Positions 36,512 through 45,570 of a DNA stretch of 64,000 bases are shown here, piece after piece. Source of the DNA: Pseudomonadota bacterium (GTDB taxonomy: Bacteria; Pseudomonadota; Alphaproteobacteria; Micavibrionales; UBA2020). Position 1 is the first letter of the stretch. Each line of letters begins with the position of its first letter. The position numbers and the translations under genes were made by a program. Below the pieces are notes generated by a model. That model ran no database searches and had not been told where the DNA came from. It saw only the letters and a program-made list of their open reading frames with translations. The stretch lies in the NCBI GenBank assembly GCA_021845905.1, contig JAJZVA010000014.1, forward strand, positions 1-64,000. Reading direction: 5' to 3'.

Positions 36512-37480
36512 ATGGATGTTTTTAAAAAAGGGCGCTTGAGAAAAGCAGAAATCTACCGTTGGTTGTGCGCGTTGCGGAGCCGGTCTTATGTGCCGGAATC
36601 CGGCTATGCCGTGGCGGCGGTCTTCCGCGTGAAAAGCGCTGGCGCGGATGATTGTTATTTCGCGGGCGTCAACGTCGAGAACGTCGATCACCGCCTGTCC
36701 ACGCATGGCGAGGAAGGCGCAATCTCCGCCATCGTCACAGCGCTCGGGAAAAACGCAAAGATCGCCGAGGGCTGGGTGATGGGCGCGCCGCGGCATGTGC
36801 GGGCGGGAGATAACGGCATCGAAGCGGATCATTTTGCCAGTTGTTGCGGCAAGTGCCGCCAGCAGATCGCAGGAATGTCCTCGCCGCGCGCGAAGATTCA
36901 TTACATGTCTTTGAACGGCGCGGTGGAAACGACGACGGTCGGAAAATTTTTGCCGGAACCGTTTGTGTTCGATGCGTTCATCTCCGGCCTTGCCGGAAGC
37001 TTGGTCAAAGACAAGGGCATATCCCTCGCGGCGGGACGGAAAAAATTGCTCCGCAAGGGCCCCTGCACGGACAAGCAAATCTCAGGCTGGCTGAAAAGCC
37101 TGGAATCCGTCGATTACGCAACGCATATATCGCAGTCGGTTGTTTTAAAGCTCGATAACGGCCATTACGTCGCTGGCACGCGCGTCGAGGATGTTGCTTT
37201 TATCGATATCAGTTCCGCGCAGGCCGCCGTCGCTGTTGCCGCCGCCGCCTTCGGCGCGTTCAAGATAGAAGGCGCGTGGGTTTATACGCGCGGCCGCGAT
37301 AAAAAGAATTTGCCCGCTCAAGCAACCGGACTGTTGCCGCTTTCGGCGCTGCAAGTGCTTTCTGAGTTCGCGAAGAACAAAAAAACTCCCATCCGGTTTC
37401 TGCGGGACAAGGGAACGCCGGTGAAAAAAACCCTCGCCGCCGCCGTTGCGGTCGCGCCTGTCAAGTCTCAGAAGAAATAA
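36512..37480 (+). CDS. Two-domain cytidine deaminase-like protein
   Basis: The 322-residue protein has an N-terminal deaminase domain with the zinc/catalytic motif STHGEEGAISAI (H-x-E) and the Cys pair SCCGKCRQQIAG. A second domain of similar length (about 185-290: ATHISQSVVLKLDNGHYVAG, FIDISSAQAAVAVAAAAFGA) lacks both motifs. This is the layout of E. coli-type Cdd, where the C-terminal copy is degenerate. It probably deaminates cytidine or deoxycytidine. The basic Ala/Lys tail overlaps the transglycosylase gene, tail to tail, by 13 bases. Start at ATG 36512. Confidence 0.75.
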   Translation: MDVFKKGRLRKAEIYRWLCALRSRSYVPESGYAVAAVFRVKSAGADDCYFAGVNVENVDHRLSTHGEEGAISAIVTALGKNAKIAEGWVMGAPRHVRAGDNGIEADHFASCCGKCRQQIAGMSSPRAKIHYMSLNGAVETTTVGKFLPEPFVFDAFISGLAGSLVKDKGISLAAGRKKLLRKGPCTDKQISGWLKSLESVDYATHISQSVVLKLDNGHYVAGTRVEDVAFIDISSAQAAVAVAAAAFGAFKIEGAWVYTRGRDKKNLPAQATGLLPLSALQVLSEFAKNKKTPIRFLRDKGTPVKKTLAAAVAVAPVKSQKK

Positions 37481-38367
37481 CTCCCCTGTCCGCTCATGCC
37501 GTTTTGCATTTGGGCGAGCAGATAAATACTGTCGGCGGAGAGCGGTTGTCCGGCGATAAAACCGCCGTCCATGTAAGGCGCAGAAGAAGAAGGGAGCGCC
37601 TGCGCCATCAAGCTTTGCATGAGGGACATGCTTGCTGATTGCGGGAGGGCTTGCGGTGATGACGCAGGCGCTGTAGTCACGGAAGCTGTCGGGGGCGCGA
37701 CAGGATTTCCGTTAGTTGTTTCTGCAAATTGCGTGCCATTTATTTTTTGCGAGAAGAAGGCGTAAACCTGATCGAGCGTGCGGGGCTGGCCGGTCGTGGA
37801 ATCGAAGAAAACGTGTTTGTTGGCGGCGGCGGCTTCGGGGAAGATCTTCGCAGCGGCGATGTTGCCGTTTTCAAGGCGGTCATTGAGGAAGGTCGTCGCG
37901 CCAGCCGCGCCGAGGAAGTGCGCGAGGTACATTTCCGTCGCGCCGACGGGGCCGCTTGTATGTGTTGAAAGATACTGGCGGTTTTCATTGTCCATCATGC
38001 CGGCCATCAGCGCCGAAATTTTGGGGTCCTTGCGCAGGTTGAGGATGGCGTCGCGCGTCTGGCAGTTGGCGACGCAGGGATGGCCGTTTTTCATGGTGAT
38101 CTGGTCGGCGTATTTGCCGAGGCCAAACTGTGCGCCGTATTTCTTGATCATGCCGAGCCACGTGCTGTCGATGAACTGAAAGAGGCCGGTCGCCGACGAA
38201 CTGGCAGATTTTGCCGTGGCGTTAAAGCCGCTTTCCGTGGCGGCATTTTCCATCAACTGGGAAAAACTTGCCCCGGTGCGCGCGGCGGCGCTTTCCACGG
38301 CGGAAATGATCCGCTGGGGAGCAGATCCTTGATATCTTTCGATAATTTGTTGCGCCAGTGCCGTCAT
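37468..38367 (-). CDS. Lytic transglycosylase (SLT domain), probably flagellar
   Basis: The 299-residue product has a catalytic SLT-type domain in its first 180 residues: the glutamate region MENAATESGFNATAKSASS, GLFQFIDSTWLGMIKKYG and a YLAHFLGAAGATTFL segment. A disordered Pro/Ala/Ser-rich tail with a hydrophobic end follows. No signal peptide is seen, so it may be exported through the flagellar apparatus, as FlgJ-type muramidases are. GGAG lies six bases before ATG 38367; ATG 38394 has a poor site. A sigma-54 promoter is upstream, which links it to flgKL. Confidence 0.8.
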   Translation of the reverse strand: MTALAQQIIERYQGSAPQRIISAVESAAARTGASFSQLMENAATESGFNATAKSASSSATGLFQFIDSTWLGMIKKYGAQFGLGKYADQITMKNGHPCVANCQTRDAILNLRKDPKISALMAGMMDNENRQYLSTHTSGPVGATEMYLAHFLGAAGATTFLNDRLENGNIAAAKIFPEAAAANKHVFFDSTTGQPRTLDQVYAFFSQKINGTQFAETTNGNPVAPPTASVTTAPASSPQALPQSASMSLMQSLMAQALPSSSAPYMDGGFIAGQPLSADSIYLLAQMQNGMSGQGSYFF

Positions 38368-38424
38368 ATTCCACTCCAACCATTCTTTAATCATGGGCCT
38401 TTGGGCCTCTTATAAGGGAAATTT

Positions 38425-38440
38425 TGCAATAGCTGTGCCA
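38425..38440 (-). promoter_or_regulatory. Sigma-54 (-24/-12) promoter of the lytic transglycosylase
   Basis: The minus strand reads TGGCACAGCTATTGCA, matching the RpoN consensus at all fixed positions with ten bases between GG and GC. Transcription would start near 38413, about 45 bases before the chosen ATG. Confidence 0.83.
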
Positions 38441-38527
38441 GCCTGAAAATGGTGTATTGACATATAATTTGCAAGCTTGCATGATAGCGGCCTTAATTGT
38501 CCATAAAATAAAAACAAGGAATCCCCC

Positions 38528-39916
38528 ATGAGAATCTCGTTTTCGAGCTCCGAGCAATCCTCCGGTACAAAAGTCGTCGTCGGCGCCGCCTCCAGCATGC
38601 GCTCTGAAGACGCCCCTGCCGCAGGCGAGCAGTTTTTCAAATACCTGAAGGCGAAAGATCTGGGGCAAGAGGTTGTGCTGGATATGGGCGCTCTTGCGCC
38701 GAATGTCGCGGCGGCATTCGCCAGCGGCCTTCTGAAGGCCTCCTATACCTTTAATAAATATAAAACCACGCCGCAGAAAAAGTCGCCGCAGGAGATCACC
38801 GTCACCACCTCCGCGCCGCAAGAGGCCGAGGCCGCTTTTGCGCCGCTACTTTCGACGATGGAAAGCGCTTTCTGGGCAAGCGACCTCGTCAACGAGCCCG
38901 CCAACGTCCTCAATCCCGAGACTTATGCCGAACGCGTCAAGGCGGAGCTGGAGCCGCTCGGCGTGAAGGTGCGCGTCATCGAAGCCGATGAGATGAAGAA
39001 GCTCGGCATGAACGCGGCGCTGGCCGTGGGACAAGGTAGCGTCACGCCGCCGCGCATGGTCGTTCTTGAATATGACGGAACTGAAAATAATGGCGTTGGC
39101 AGCGCGCAAAAACAGCCGCTGGCGCTGGTCGGCAAAGGCATCACGTTCGACTCCGGCGGCATTTCGATCAAGCCGAGCTCCGGCATGGAGAACATGACGA
39201 TGGATATGGGCGGTTCCGCCGCCGTCGCGGGCGCGATGCGCGCGCTGGCGGCGCGGGGCGCGAAAACGCACGTCGTTGCCGTTCTGGCGCTGGCCGAGAA
39301 CATGCCGGGCAGTCACGCCACGCGTCCGGGCGATATCGTCAAGTCTCTCTCCGGCAAGACGGTCTTCATCGGGAATACCGACGCGGAAGGCCGCCTTGTG
39401 CTGGCAGACGCGCTTGCTTATGTGCAGAAAGAATACGATCCGCACACCGTCGTCGATCTCGCGACGCTGACCGGATCCGCCGCCGCGGCGCTCGGCAAGG
39501 AATTCGCCGCCGCCTTCACCAACGACAAATGCCTGATGGCCAAGTTCAACAAGGCCGCCGCCGTCTCCGGCGAGAAAGTCTGGCAGATGCCGCTGGAGGA
39601 ATCCAAGGCCGCCGCCGCCGCCGTCCGCAACACCCCGCATGCCGACCTGACCAACAACGCCGGCGCGCCCGGGGCGCTGACCGCCGCCGCTTTCCTGCGC
39701 GAGTTCATCGAGAAGAACGGGGATGGTTCCGACAAGCGCAAGTTCATGCACCTCGACATTGCCGGCCCCGGCATGCCTGCGGGCGAACTCAAGGGCTGGG
39801 GCGTGTTTTTGCTCGATGCCCTGGTCGCCAGGTTCTACGAGCAAAAGGATGCCGCGAATCAAAACGCGCCGAAGCATGCCTGCAAATGCAAGAGCAAAAA
39901 CGAACCTGAATTTTAG
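38528..39916 (+). CDS. pepA: Leucyl aminopeptidase (M17 family)
   Basis: This cytosolic metallo-aminopeptidase removes N-terminal residues from peptides. The 462-residue product has the two-metal catalytic domain: LVGKGITFDSGGISIKPSSG, MDMGGSAAVAGAMRAL, the NTDAEGRLVLADALAY signature and HLDIAGPGM. The N-terminal domain is shorter than average. AAGGA is seven bases before the ATG. It ends in a Cys/Lys tail (HACKCKSKNEPEF). The acyl-CoA dehydrogenase gene follows after 38 bases. Confidence 0.92.
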   Translation: MRISFSSSEQSSGTKVVVGAASSMRSEDAPAAGEQFFKYLKAKDLGQEVVLDMGALAPNVAAAFASGLLKASYTFNKYKTTPQKKSPQEITVTTSAPQEAEAAFAPLLSTMESAFWASDLVNEPANVLNPETYAERVKAELEPLGVKVRVIEADEMKKLGMNAALAVGQGSVTPPRMVVLEYDGTENNGVGSAQKQPLALVGKGITFDSGGISIKPSSGMENMTMDMGGSAAVAGAMRALAARGAKTHVVAVLALAENMPGSHATRPGDIVKSLSGKTVFIGNTDAEGRLVLADALAYVQKEYDPHTVVDLATLTGSAAAALGKEFAAAFTNDKCLMAKFNKAAAVSGEKVWQMPLEESKAAAAAVRNTPHADLTNNAGAPGALTAAAFLREFIEKNGDGSDKRKFMHLDIAGPGMPAGELKGWGVFLLDALVARFYEQKDAANQNAPKHACKCKSKNEPEF

Positions 39917-39954
39917 AATTTCCAAGCGGCGGAAATTGAAGTAGACTTTCCGGC

Positions 39955-41673
39955 ATGGGATACCGTCCGCCAGTCAGGGATATGCAGTTCGTCCTCCGCC
40001 ATATCGCGGGAATGGAAGAGCTTGCCGCGTTTCCGGCTCTGAGCGCCGCGACGCCGGACGTCGTCGATGCGGTTTTGGATGAAGCGTCGAAACTTGCAAG
40101 CGAAGTCTGGGCGAAAACCAACGTCGCCGGAGACAGGCAGGCCTCGCGGCTTGAAGGCGACGCGGTCAAAACGCCCGATGGTTTTAAAGAAGCTTACACG
40201 CAATTCGCCGAGGGCGGCTGGAACGCGCTTGTTTGTTCCGAAGCGCACGGTGGACAAAACCTGCCGTGGGCGCTGGGCATGGCGGTCAATGAAATGTGGC
40301 AGGCCGCCAATCTCGCGCTGGGCCTGTGCCCGCTTCTGACTCAGGCGGCCATCGAGGCGATCGAGAAGTGGGGCGACGACGCGCAGAAGAAAACCTATCT
40401 TGAAAAGCTCGTCTCCGGCGCGTGGACGGGCACCATGCAACTGACCGAGCCGCAGGCGGGCACGGACCTCGCCGCCATCCGCACGACGGCGAAAAAGAAC
40501 GGCGACCATTATCTGCTCAAAGGGCAGAAGATCTTCATTACCTATGGCGAACACGGTTTTACGCCCAACATCATCCACCTTGTGCTGGCGCATATGGACG
40601 GCCTGCCGGACGGCAATGAAGGCTTGGGGCTGTTTATCGTGCCGAAATTTCTCGTCAACGCGGACGGTTCATTGGGCAAACGCAACGATGCGCACGCGGT
40701 TTCATTGGAACATAAACTCGGCATCCACGGCTCCCCCACCTGCGTCATGATGTATGGTGAGAATGAGGGTGCAACGGGTTACCTGATCGGCGGCGAGGGC
40801 AACGGCCTCAAATGCATGTTCACGATGATGAACAATGCCCGCATCTCCGTCGGCCTCCAAGGCGTCGCGCTGGCGGAACGCGCCTATCAACATGCGCTGT
40901 CTTACGCAAAGGAGCGCGTGCAGGGATTTAAACTAGGCGACAAGTCGGGCAAACGCGTGGCGATCATCGAACATGCCGACGTGCGCCGCATGCTGCTGAC
41001 CATGAAAGCGACGACCGAAGCTTCTCGTGCGCTCAGTTATTACGCGGGCAGCATGATCGACCGCATGCGCCACGAACCGGATGCGGACAGAAAAAAACTT
41101 GCCGCCGCGCGGGTCGATTTGTTGACGCCGCTGGTAAAAGCGTGGTCTACCGATCTTGCCGTCGAAACCGCCTCTCTCGGCATTCAGGTGCATGGCGGCA
41201 TGGGCTTTATCGAGGAAACCGGCGCGGCGCAATATTACCGCGACGCGCGCATCCTGCCGATCTACGAAGGCACCAACGGCATCCAATCTGCCGATCTGGT
41301 GTTCCGCAAGGTGTTGCGCGACGGCGGCGCGGAGGCGAAACGCTTTATCGGTGAGATGAAAGATTTCTGCAAAGACGCCGCCGCGATGGAAAAAGCGATC
41401 AAAGCGCTGGAGGAAACGACGGCGTGGTTGCTCACGCACGCAAAAACCGATCTGGAGAGCGTTGCCGCCGCTGCCGTGCCTTATTTGCGGATTTTCGCCA
41501 CCGTCGCGGGCGGCTATATGATGGCGAGGATGGCGCGTGCCGCCGAAGCCGAAGACTACAAAGAAAAGCTGGTCACGGGGCGGTTTTTCATGGAGGCGAT
41601 CCTGCCGCAGGTGCATGGCCTGGTTGCGCCGGTCATGGGCGGGCAAAGTGCCATCACAAAAATGGCAGAATAA
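39955..41673 (+). CDS. Acyl-CoA dehydrogenase
   Basis: The 572-residue FAD enzyme catalyses the first step of acyl-CoA oxidation. It has the N-terminal helical domain, the FAD/substrate region TMQLTEPQAGTDLAAIRTTA, and the C-terminal helical domain with the catalytic glutamate in IYEGTNGIQSADLVFRKV. An extra C-terminal domain (about 490-572) makes it longer than standard, as in the DmdC/long-form group. Exact chain-length preference is unknown. No beta-oxidation partners are adjacent. Confidence 0.9.
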   Translation: MGYRPPVRDMQFVLRHIAGMEELAAFPALSAATPDVVDAVLDEASKLASEVWAKTNVAGDRQASRLEGDAVKTPDGFKEAYTQFAEGGWNALVCSEAHGGQNLPWALGMAVNEMWQAANLALGLCPLLTQAAIEAIEKWGDDAQKKTYLEKLVSGAWTGTMQLTEPQAGTDLAAIRTTAKKNGDHYLLKGQKIFITYGEHGFTPNIIHLVLAHMDGLPDGNEGLGLFIVPKFLVNADGSLGKRNDAHAVSLEHKLGIHGSPTCVMMYGENEGATGYLIGGEGNGLKCMFTMMNNARISVGLQGVALAERAYQHALSYAKERVQGFKLGDKSGKRVAIIEHADVRRMLLTMKATTEASRALSYYAGSMIDRMRHEPDADRKKLAAARVDLLTPLVKAWSTDLAVETASLGIQVHGGMGFIEETGAAQYYRDARILPIYEGTNGIQSADLVFRKVLRDGGAEAKRFIGEMKDFCKDAAAMEKAIKALEETTAWLLTHAKTDLESVAAAAVPYLRIFATVAGGYMMARMARAAEAEDYKEKLVTGRFFMEAILPQVHGLVAPVMGGQSAITKMAE

Positions 41674-41722
41674 AATATATTATTAACATAATGTATAATA
41701 TACCATATTATTAAAGTAATAT

Positions 41723-41750
41723 TTGACAAATATGAAAAAAACTGTAATCT
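41723..41750 (+). promoter_or_regulatory. Sigma-70-type promoter of the LapG-like gene
   Basis: A perfect TTGACA (41723-41728) and TAATCT (41745-41750) have a 16-base spacer in very AT-rich DNA. The transcription start near 41757 gives a leader of about 35 bases. Confidence 0.55.
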
Positions 41751-41791
41751 CCTGAGCAAGAGAGCGGTGTGCAATTAAAAAAAGTTTTTTC

Positions 41792-42481
41792 ATGAATAGA
41801 AAACTGACAAAAGGCGTACTTTCTGCGATTTTCTGTTGCGCGGCAATGGCGCCAGTCGCGGCAAAAGACAAATCGACCCCCACGCCTGAAGAACCTGCCA
41901 CGGTTACATTATGGCGCGGTGCGAATGAGGTGATGACGCGCCCTCAGGATAGCCATGGTTTTTATACTTATAAAAATCGGTTTAACAGAGCGATGGCGCG
42001 TGAGCGCATATTCATGAACATTCCCGCAGATGTTTCTATGGAGAAGAATTTTCTGCGCAAATTCGATTACCTCAGAAATTCAAGTTATGAAGCTAAAGCT
42101 TTTGCCGTCAACAGGTACGTTAACAACTACGTCAAATATACGAGCGATAAGTCATTGTACGGTAGCGAAATCCATTGGGGATCCCCCTTTGAAACCATCA
42201 AGAACCATGGCGGAGAATGTAAAGATTATGCCGTGCTGAAATACAAAGTATTGCGGTATCTGGGAGTTCCTGAAACCCGTCTGTTTTTAACTGGAGTTGA
42301 TCCGAACGGCGGTAATGATGACGATCACGAAGTGCTCCTCATGAACGTGGCGCAAGACGGCAAGCGGCAGAAGCTTGTTGTCATGTCAAACGGCATCAAT
42401 TCTCTGTTTGTGGCGGGTGATAGAGGATGGTCGTATTTCGAAATGCAGAATAAAGATGGATTCTGGTTTCCTCAGCAGTAG
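41792..42481 (+). CDS. Periplasmic transglutaminase-like cysteine protease (LapG/BTLCP family)
   Basis: The 229-residue precursor has a signal peptide (SAIFCCAAMAPVAA). Its transglutaminase-like domain has the catalytic triad motifs GGECKDYAVLKYKVLRYLG (Cys) and DDDHEVLLMNV (His), preceded by NRYVNNYVKYTSD. LapG of Pseudomonas cleaves the N-terminus of large surface adhesins under control of LapD. No LapD or adhesin gene is nearby, so the substrate is unknown. AT-rich codon use (ATA, TTA, AAA) differs from the surrounding GC-rich genes. Confidence 0.78.
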   Translation: MNRKLTKGVLSAIFCCAAMAPVAAKDKSTPTPEEPATVTLWRGANEVMTRPQDSHGFYTYKNRFNRAMARERIFMNIPADVSMEKNFLRKFDYLRNSSYEAKAFAVNRYVNNYVKYTSDKSLYGSEIHWGSPFETIKNHGGECKDYAVLKYKVLRYLGVPETRLFLTGVDPNGGNDDDHEVLLMNVAQDGKRQKLVVMSNGINSLFVAGDRGWSYFEMQNKDGFWFPQQ

Positions 42482-42817
42482 ACAAGTCATCACTACCGCC
42501 TCCTGAAAAAGACCTAGGGTTTGATATTCAGTGTGAGTCTCCTCAATTATTTGATAAATAACGATATTTTTTAAAAATTGACGCTTTTGGAGGCTTTTTT
42601 CCCGAGTCGCGGAAGAATCTTTTTATTGTGAATTAAAAAATTACATACATTCACTTCTTGTTAAAATTTTATTATCATCTTTGTTGCGGTGCAGTAATAA
42701 TCCGTTTATTTTGTTCATGCACTGGACGTGCAATCCCAGACGGGGTTAGTCTCGTATGTAAGTTCAATAAAAAAAGAACAAAAACAAAAGAACGAAAAAA
42801 ACCAAGGAAGAGTCGCC
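42482..42817. other. AT-rich non-coding gap before the YedI-like gene
   Basis: This 336-base gap lies between the LapG-like and YedI-like genes. It has runs of A/T and a short GGAGGC-T6 stretch near 42590-42600, but no clear hairpin with a T-run, no RNA gene and no credible coding frame. A purine-rich stretch (42765-42807) leads into the YedI ribosome site. Confidence 0.4.
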
Positions 42818-44128
42818 ATGGCGGCAAGTGGATTACTGGCAATTCTGGATGATATCAGCGCGATGCTCGACGGCGGTTCGGGCATTGAGGAGATCGGCGT
42901 CGAAAAAGCGACCAAGCTCGCCCACGGCGGCATCATCGACGATGTCAGGCGGGCGCACGAAGAGCGGATATCCCTCGATCACAAGCATGAAATGGCCGTG
43001 GTGATGGCGGTCGCCAAGGGCGCGCTCAAAAACAAGGTTTTGTATTTCATCCCGACGACTTTCGCGATCGCCGCTTTCGCCCCCTGGGCGGTGATGCCGC
43101 TCTGCATCGCCAGCGGCGCATATATCGCCTATGAAGGGGTGAAAAGGCTCGAGGCGCGCAAAAATCCGCACGCCCACGCGCAACATCAGGAAGAGCTCAT
43201 GCGCGCAAGGATGAACGGCAAGGAAACGCTGCTCCGCTACGAAAAGGAAAAAATCGCCCAAGCGATCAAGACGGACGCCGCCTTGTCGCTGGAGCTGACG
43301 GGTTTTCAGGTGGGCATGACGGCGGGCGCGCCGCTGGCCGCCAAACTCGCCGTGATCAGCGCGATCAGCATCGGCGCGACCGTCGCGCTTTATGCGACGG
43401 TCATCGGCATCATCGGCATGAATCAGGTCGCGCAAACGCTGTCGCTCAGAAAAGGCGAAGGCCGCGGCGCGCGGATCAAGAGAGGCATCGGGCGGACGCT
43501 GAGCGGCATTTCGTCGCCGATGATGAAGGGGATCGCCGTCGTCGGCATGGGCGCCTTGTTCTTTGTCGGCGGACACCTGCTGTCCGCTTATATTCCCGGC
43601 GTATCGGGCCTTCTGGCCGGCGCCGGCAATGCGGTGGCGGGCGCGGGGCCCTGGATCGCGGGCGCCGTCACCACCGCCGCGACCATCGTCACAGGTCTTG
43701 TCGGCGGCGTTGTCAGCTATACGGGCGCGAAGATCGTGCAGTCGGCGCACCGGTTCATGAAACGCCGCGAAGACGCGGTTTACAGCCGTGCGACCAAAAA
43801 AATGAAAAATGCCGTTTCGGTCAGGACGCTTTGCAAGGCCTTCTCGAAGGTTTTCTCCGTGGACTGCGGCAAGGCGGCGGAAGAAGAAGATCTTATTGTG
43901 ATCGATGACAAGCGGCCTTCGCAGTCTTCGCCGCAATCTTCGGAAGCCGGGAGCCTTTTGACGGAAGCGTTTTCAGGAGCGGCGGAAAAGGACACGCCGG
44001 TTGCGCCTTCCAAGGCGGCCAGAAGGCATGTTCGCCGTCCGCGCGTTTCTGCGCGACGCCCCGGACATATCCGTCCCCGTCGCGTGAAGCCTCCGCGCGG
44101 ACCTGCCCGCAAAGGCCCCGGTCAATAG
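42818..44128 (+). CDS. YedI/DUF808-family inner-membrane protein
   Basis: The 436-residue protein begins MAASGLLAILDDISAMLDGG and continues with LYFIPTTFAIAAFAPWAVMP and ASGAYIAYEGVKRLEAR. This is the YedI/DUF808 pattern. About eight membrane segments follow, including glycine-rich ones (GLLAGAGNAVAGAGPWIAGA). The C-terminal 90 residues are disordered and very basic (ARRPGHIRPRRVKPP), longer than in YedI. Function of the family is unknown. AAGGA lies nine bases before ATG 42818. A strong terminator follows. Confidence 0.8.
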   Translation: MAASGLLAILDDISAMLDGGSGIEEIGVEKATKLAHGGIIDDVRRAHEERISLDHKHEMAVVMAVAKGALKNKVLYFIPTTFAIAAFAPWAVMPLCIASGAYIAYEGVKRLEARKNPHAHAQHQEELMRARMNGKETLLRYEKEKIAQAIKTDAALSLELTGFQVGMTAGAPLAAKLAVISAISIGATVALYATVIGIIGMNQVAQTLSLRKGEGRGARIKRGIGRTLSGISSPMMKGIAVVGMGALFFVGGHLLSAYIPGVSGLLAGAGNAVAGAGPWIAGAVTTAATIVTGLVGGVVSYTGAKIVQSAHRFMKRREDAVYSRATKKMKNAVSVRTLCKAFSKVFSVDCGKAAEEEDLIVIDDKRPSQSSPQSSEAGSLLTEAFSGAAEKDTPVAPSKAARRHVRRPRVSARRPGHIRPRRVKPPRGPARKGPGQ

Positions 44129-44149
44129 GCCTCGTATATATGCCGCATT

Positions 44150-44187
44150 AAAAAAAGAACCTCTGAGATCATCAGAGGTCCTTTTTT
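44150..44187. terminator. Rho-independent terminator between convergent genes
   Basis: The stem CCTCTGA (44160-44166) / TCAGAGG (44172-44178) has a five-base loop, an A-run before and a T-run after. It can end both the YedI-like transcript and that of the small Cys-rich gene on the minus strand. Confidence 0.88.
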
Positions 44188-44220
44188 AAAGGGCCGTATG
44201 ACCCTTGCCTTTAAAAAGGC

Positions 44221-44385
44221 TTATTTCGGCTTGCAGCATTTGTTTTCCGTTTTGCAAGGGCAGTTCTTCTGGTCTTGCTGCGGCGTGGGTTGGCTGTTTT
44301 CTTTCTTTTTGCCGCAGCAGGCGCCTTTTGCGCTTTTTTTGTCAAATGCGTCTTTGCAGCAAGCTTTGTTTTCGCAATGTTTCAT
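44221..44385 (-). CDS. Small cysteine-rich, metallothionein-like protein
   Basis: This 54-residue frame has nine cysteines, in patterns like HCENKACC, GACCGKKK, NCPCKTENKCC, and is rich in Lys and Gln. AAGGAG lies eight bases before the ATG at 44385 (a second ATG at 44391 is too close to it). Such Cys-Lys-rich tiny proteins bind metals such as zinc or copper. The pattern is not a close match to any metallothionein class I know. It sits between the YedI terminator and the zapE gene, which is divergent. Conserved ribosome site, terminator and composition all support a real gene. Confidence 0.7.
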   Translation of the reverse strand: MKHCENKACCKDAFDKKSAKGACCGKKKENSQPTPQQDQKNCPCKTENKCCKPK

Positions 44386-44475
44386 TTTCATCACTCCTTC
44401 AAAGGGTTTAAGTTTTTTATAGAAGTTTATACTTTATACTCTTCAATGGCGGGCGCAAGGGAGAGTCTGTTTTTT

Positions 44476-45570
44476 ATGGCAATATTATCTGATATTTACC
44501 GTCAAAAACTCGAAGAAGGCGCGTTGCAAGCGGATGCCGATCAGGAGCGCGCGGTCGACGCGCTGGAGGCGCTTGGCGGTGCGCTGGCCGCGCCGCGCGG
44601 GATATTCAGAAGAAAAGAGCCGAAAGGGTTTTATTTTTACGGAGGTGTCGGGCGCGGCAAGTCACTGGTCATGGATTTGTTTTTTGCCCATGTGCCGGTG
44701 GAAAAGAAACGGCGGGTGCATTTCCACGCCTTCATGCTCGAGGTGCACGACTTTCTGCATGAAGCGCGGGCGGCGCGCGCGCATGGCGCCGCCGCAAGCA
44801 TCGACGGCGACCTGATCTCCTGCGCGGAGAAGATCGCGAAAGAAACAAGGTTGCTCTGCTTCGATGAGTTTCAGGTGAGGGACGTCGCCGACGCGATGAT
44901 ACTGGGGCGTCTGTTTTCCGGCTTGTTCAGGCGCGGCGTGGTCTTTGTCATCACGTCCAACATCGCGCCGGACGACCTTTACAAAGACGGCCTGCAACGC
45001 GACCGCTTTTTGCCGTTCATAGCGCTGTTGAAGGAAAAGCTGAACATTGTCCATTTTTCGGGAGAAAAGGACTACCGGCTGGCGGCCTTGCGCGCGCGTC
45101 AGCTTTACTTCTGGCCGCACGATGAGGATGCCGGGCGCGAAATGGATAAAATCCTGCGGGCGATGGCGGGCGATGCGCCGGTCGCGCCTTTTGATTTCAC
45201 CGTGAAGGAGCGGGTGATCCACGTGCCCGCCGCGGCGCGGGATGTCGCCGGATTTTCGTTCGAGGAACTTTGCGGCACGCCGAAAAGCGCGCTGGATTAT
45301 ATCGAGTTGGTCAAGAGGTTCGGCGTTTTCATCTTGCGTGACGTGCCGAAGCTGAACGACGACCGCCGCGACGCCACGGCGCGTTTTGTCACTTTCATCG
45401 ATACGGTGTATGATCATCGCGCGAAGCTGGTGATGTCGGCCGCCGCGCCGCCGGCGGAGCTTTACCGCGGCGGGGAGAACGCGGACATTTTCGCCCGCAC
45501 GGCAAGCCGTTTGATCGAGATGCAGTCAAGCGCCTACAGGGCCGAAGAATACAGGGGGAACGGATGCTGA
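44476..45570 (+). CDS. zapE: Cell-division ATPase ZapE (AFG1-like)
   Basis: ZapE/AFG1 is an AAA-type ATPase; the bacterial form affects the Z-ring, the mitochondrial form handles respiratory proteins. The 364-residue product has the Walker A GGVGRGKSLVMDLFF, the Walker B region LLCFDEFQVRDVADAMIL, the sensor FVITSNIAPDDLYKDGLQRD and the C-terminal DDRRDATARFVTFIDTVYD. ATG 44476 has GGGAGAG about ten bases upstream; upstream in-frame starts run into the small divergent gene. It overlaps the next gene by seven bases. Confidence 0.9.
   Translation: MAILSDIYRQKLEEGALQADADQERAVDALEALGGALAAPRGIFRRKEPKGFYFYGGVGRGKSLVMDLFFAHVPVEKKRRVHFHAFMLEVHDFLHEARAARAHGAAASIDGDLISCAEKIAKETRLLCFDEFQVRDVADAMILGRLFSGLFRRGVVFVITSNIAPDDLYKDGLQRDRFLPFIALLKEKLNIVHFSGEKDYRLAALRARQLYFWPHDEDAGREMDKILRAMAGDAPVAPFDFTVKERVIHVPAAARDVAGFSFEELCGTPKSALDYIELVKRFGVFILRDVPKLNDDRRDATARFVTFIDTVYDHRAKLVMSAAAPPAELYRGGENADIFARTASRLIEMQSSAYRAEEYRGNGC

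Noticed and set aside
42658-42852. 64-codon frame in the AT-rich gap before the YedI-like gene
   Set aside because: It has no ribosome site, unusual composition, and overlaps the real start of the YedI-like gene in another frame.
44198-44422. Plus-strand frames of 68-74 codons over the Cys-rich gene
   Set aside because: They are the antisense of the small minus-strand gene, are Phe/Leu/Cys biased, and have no ribosome site.
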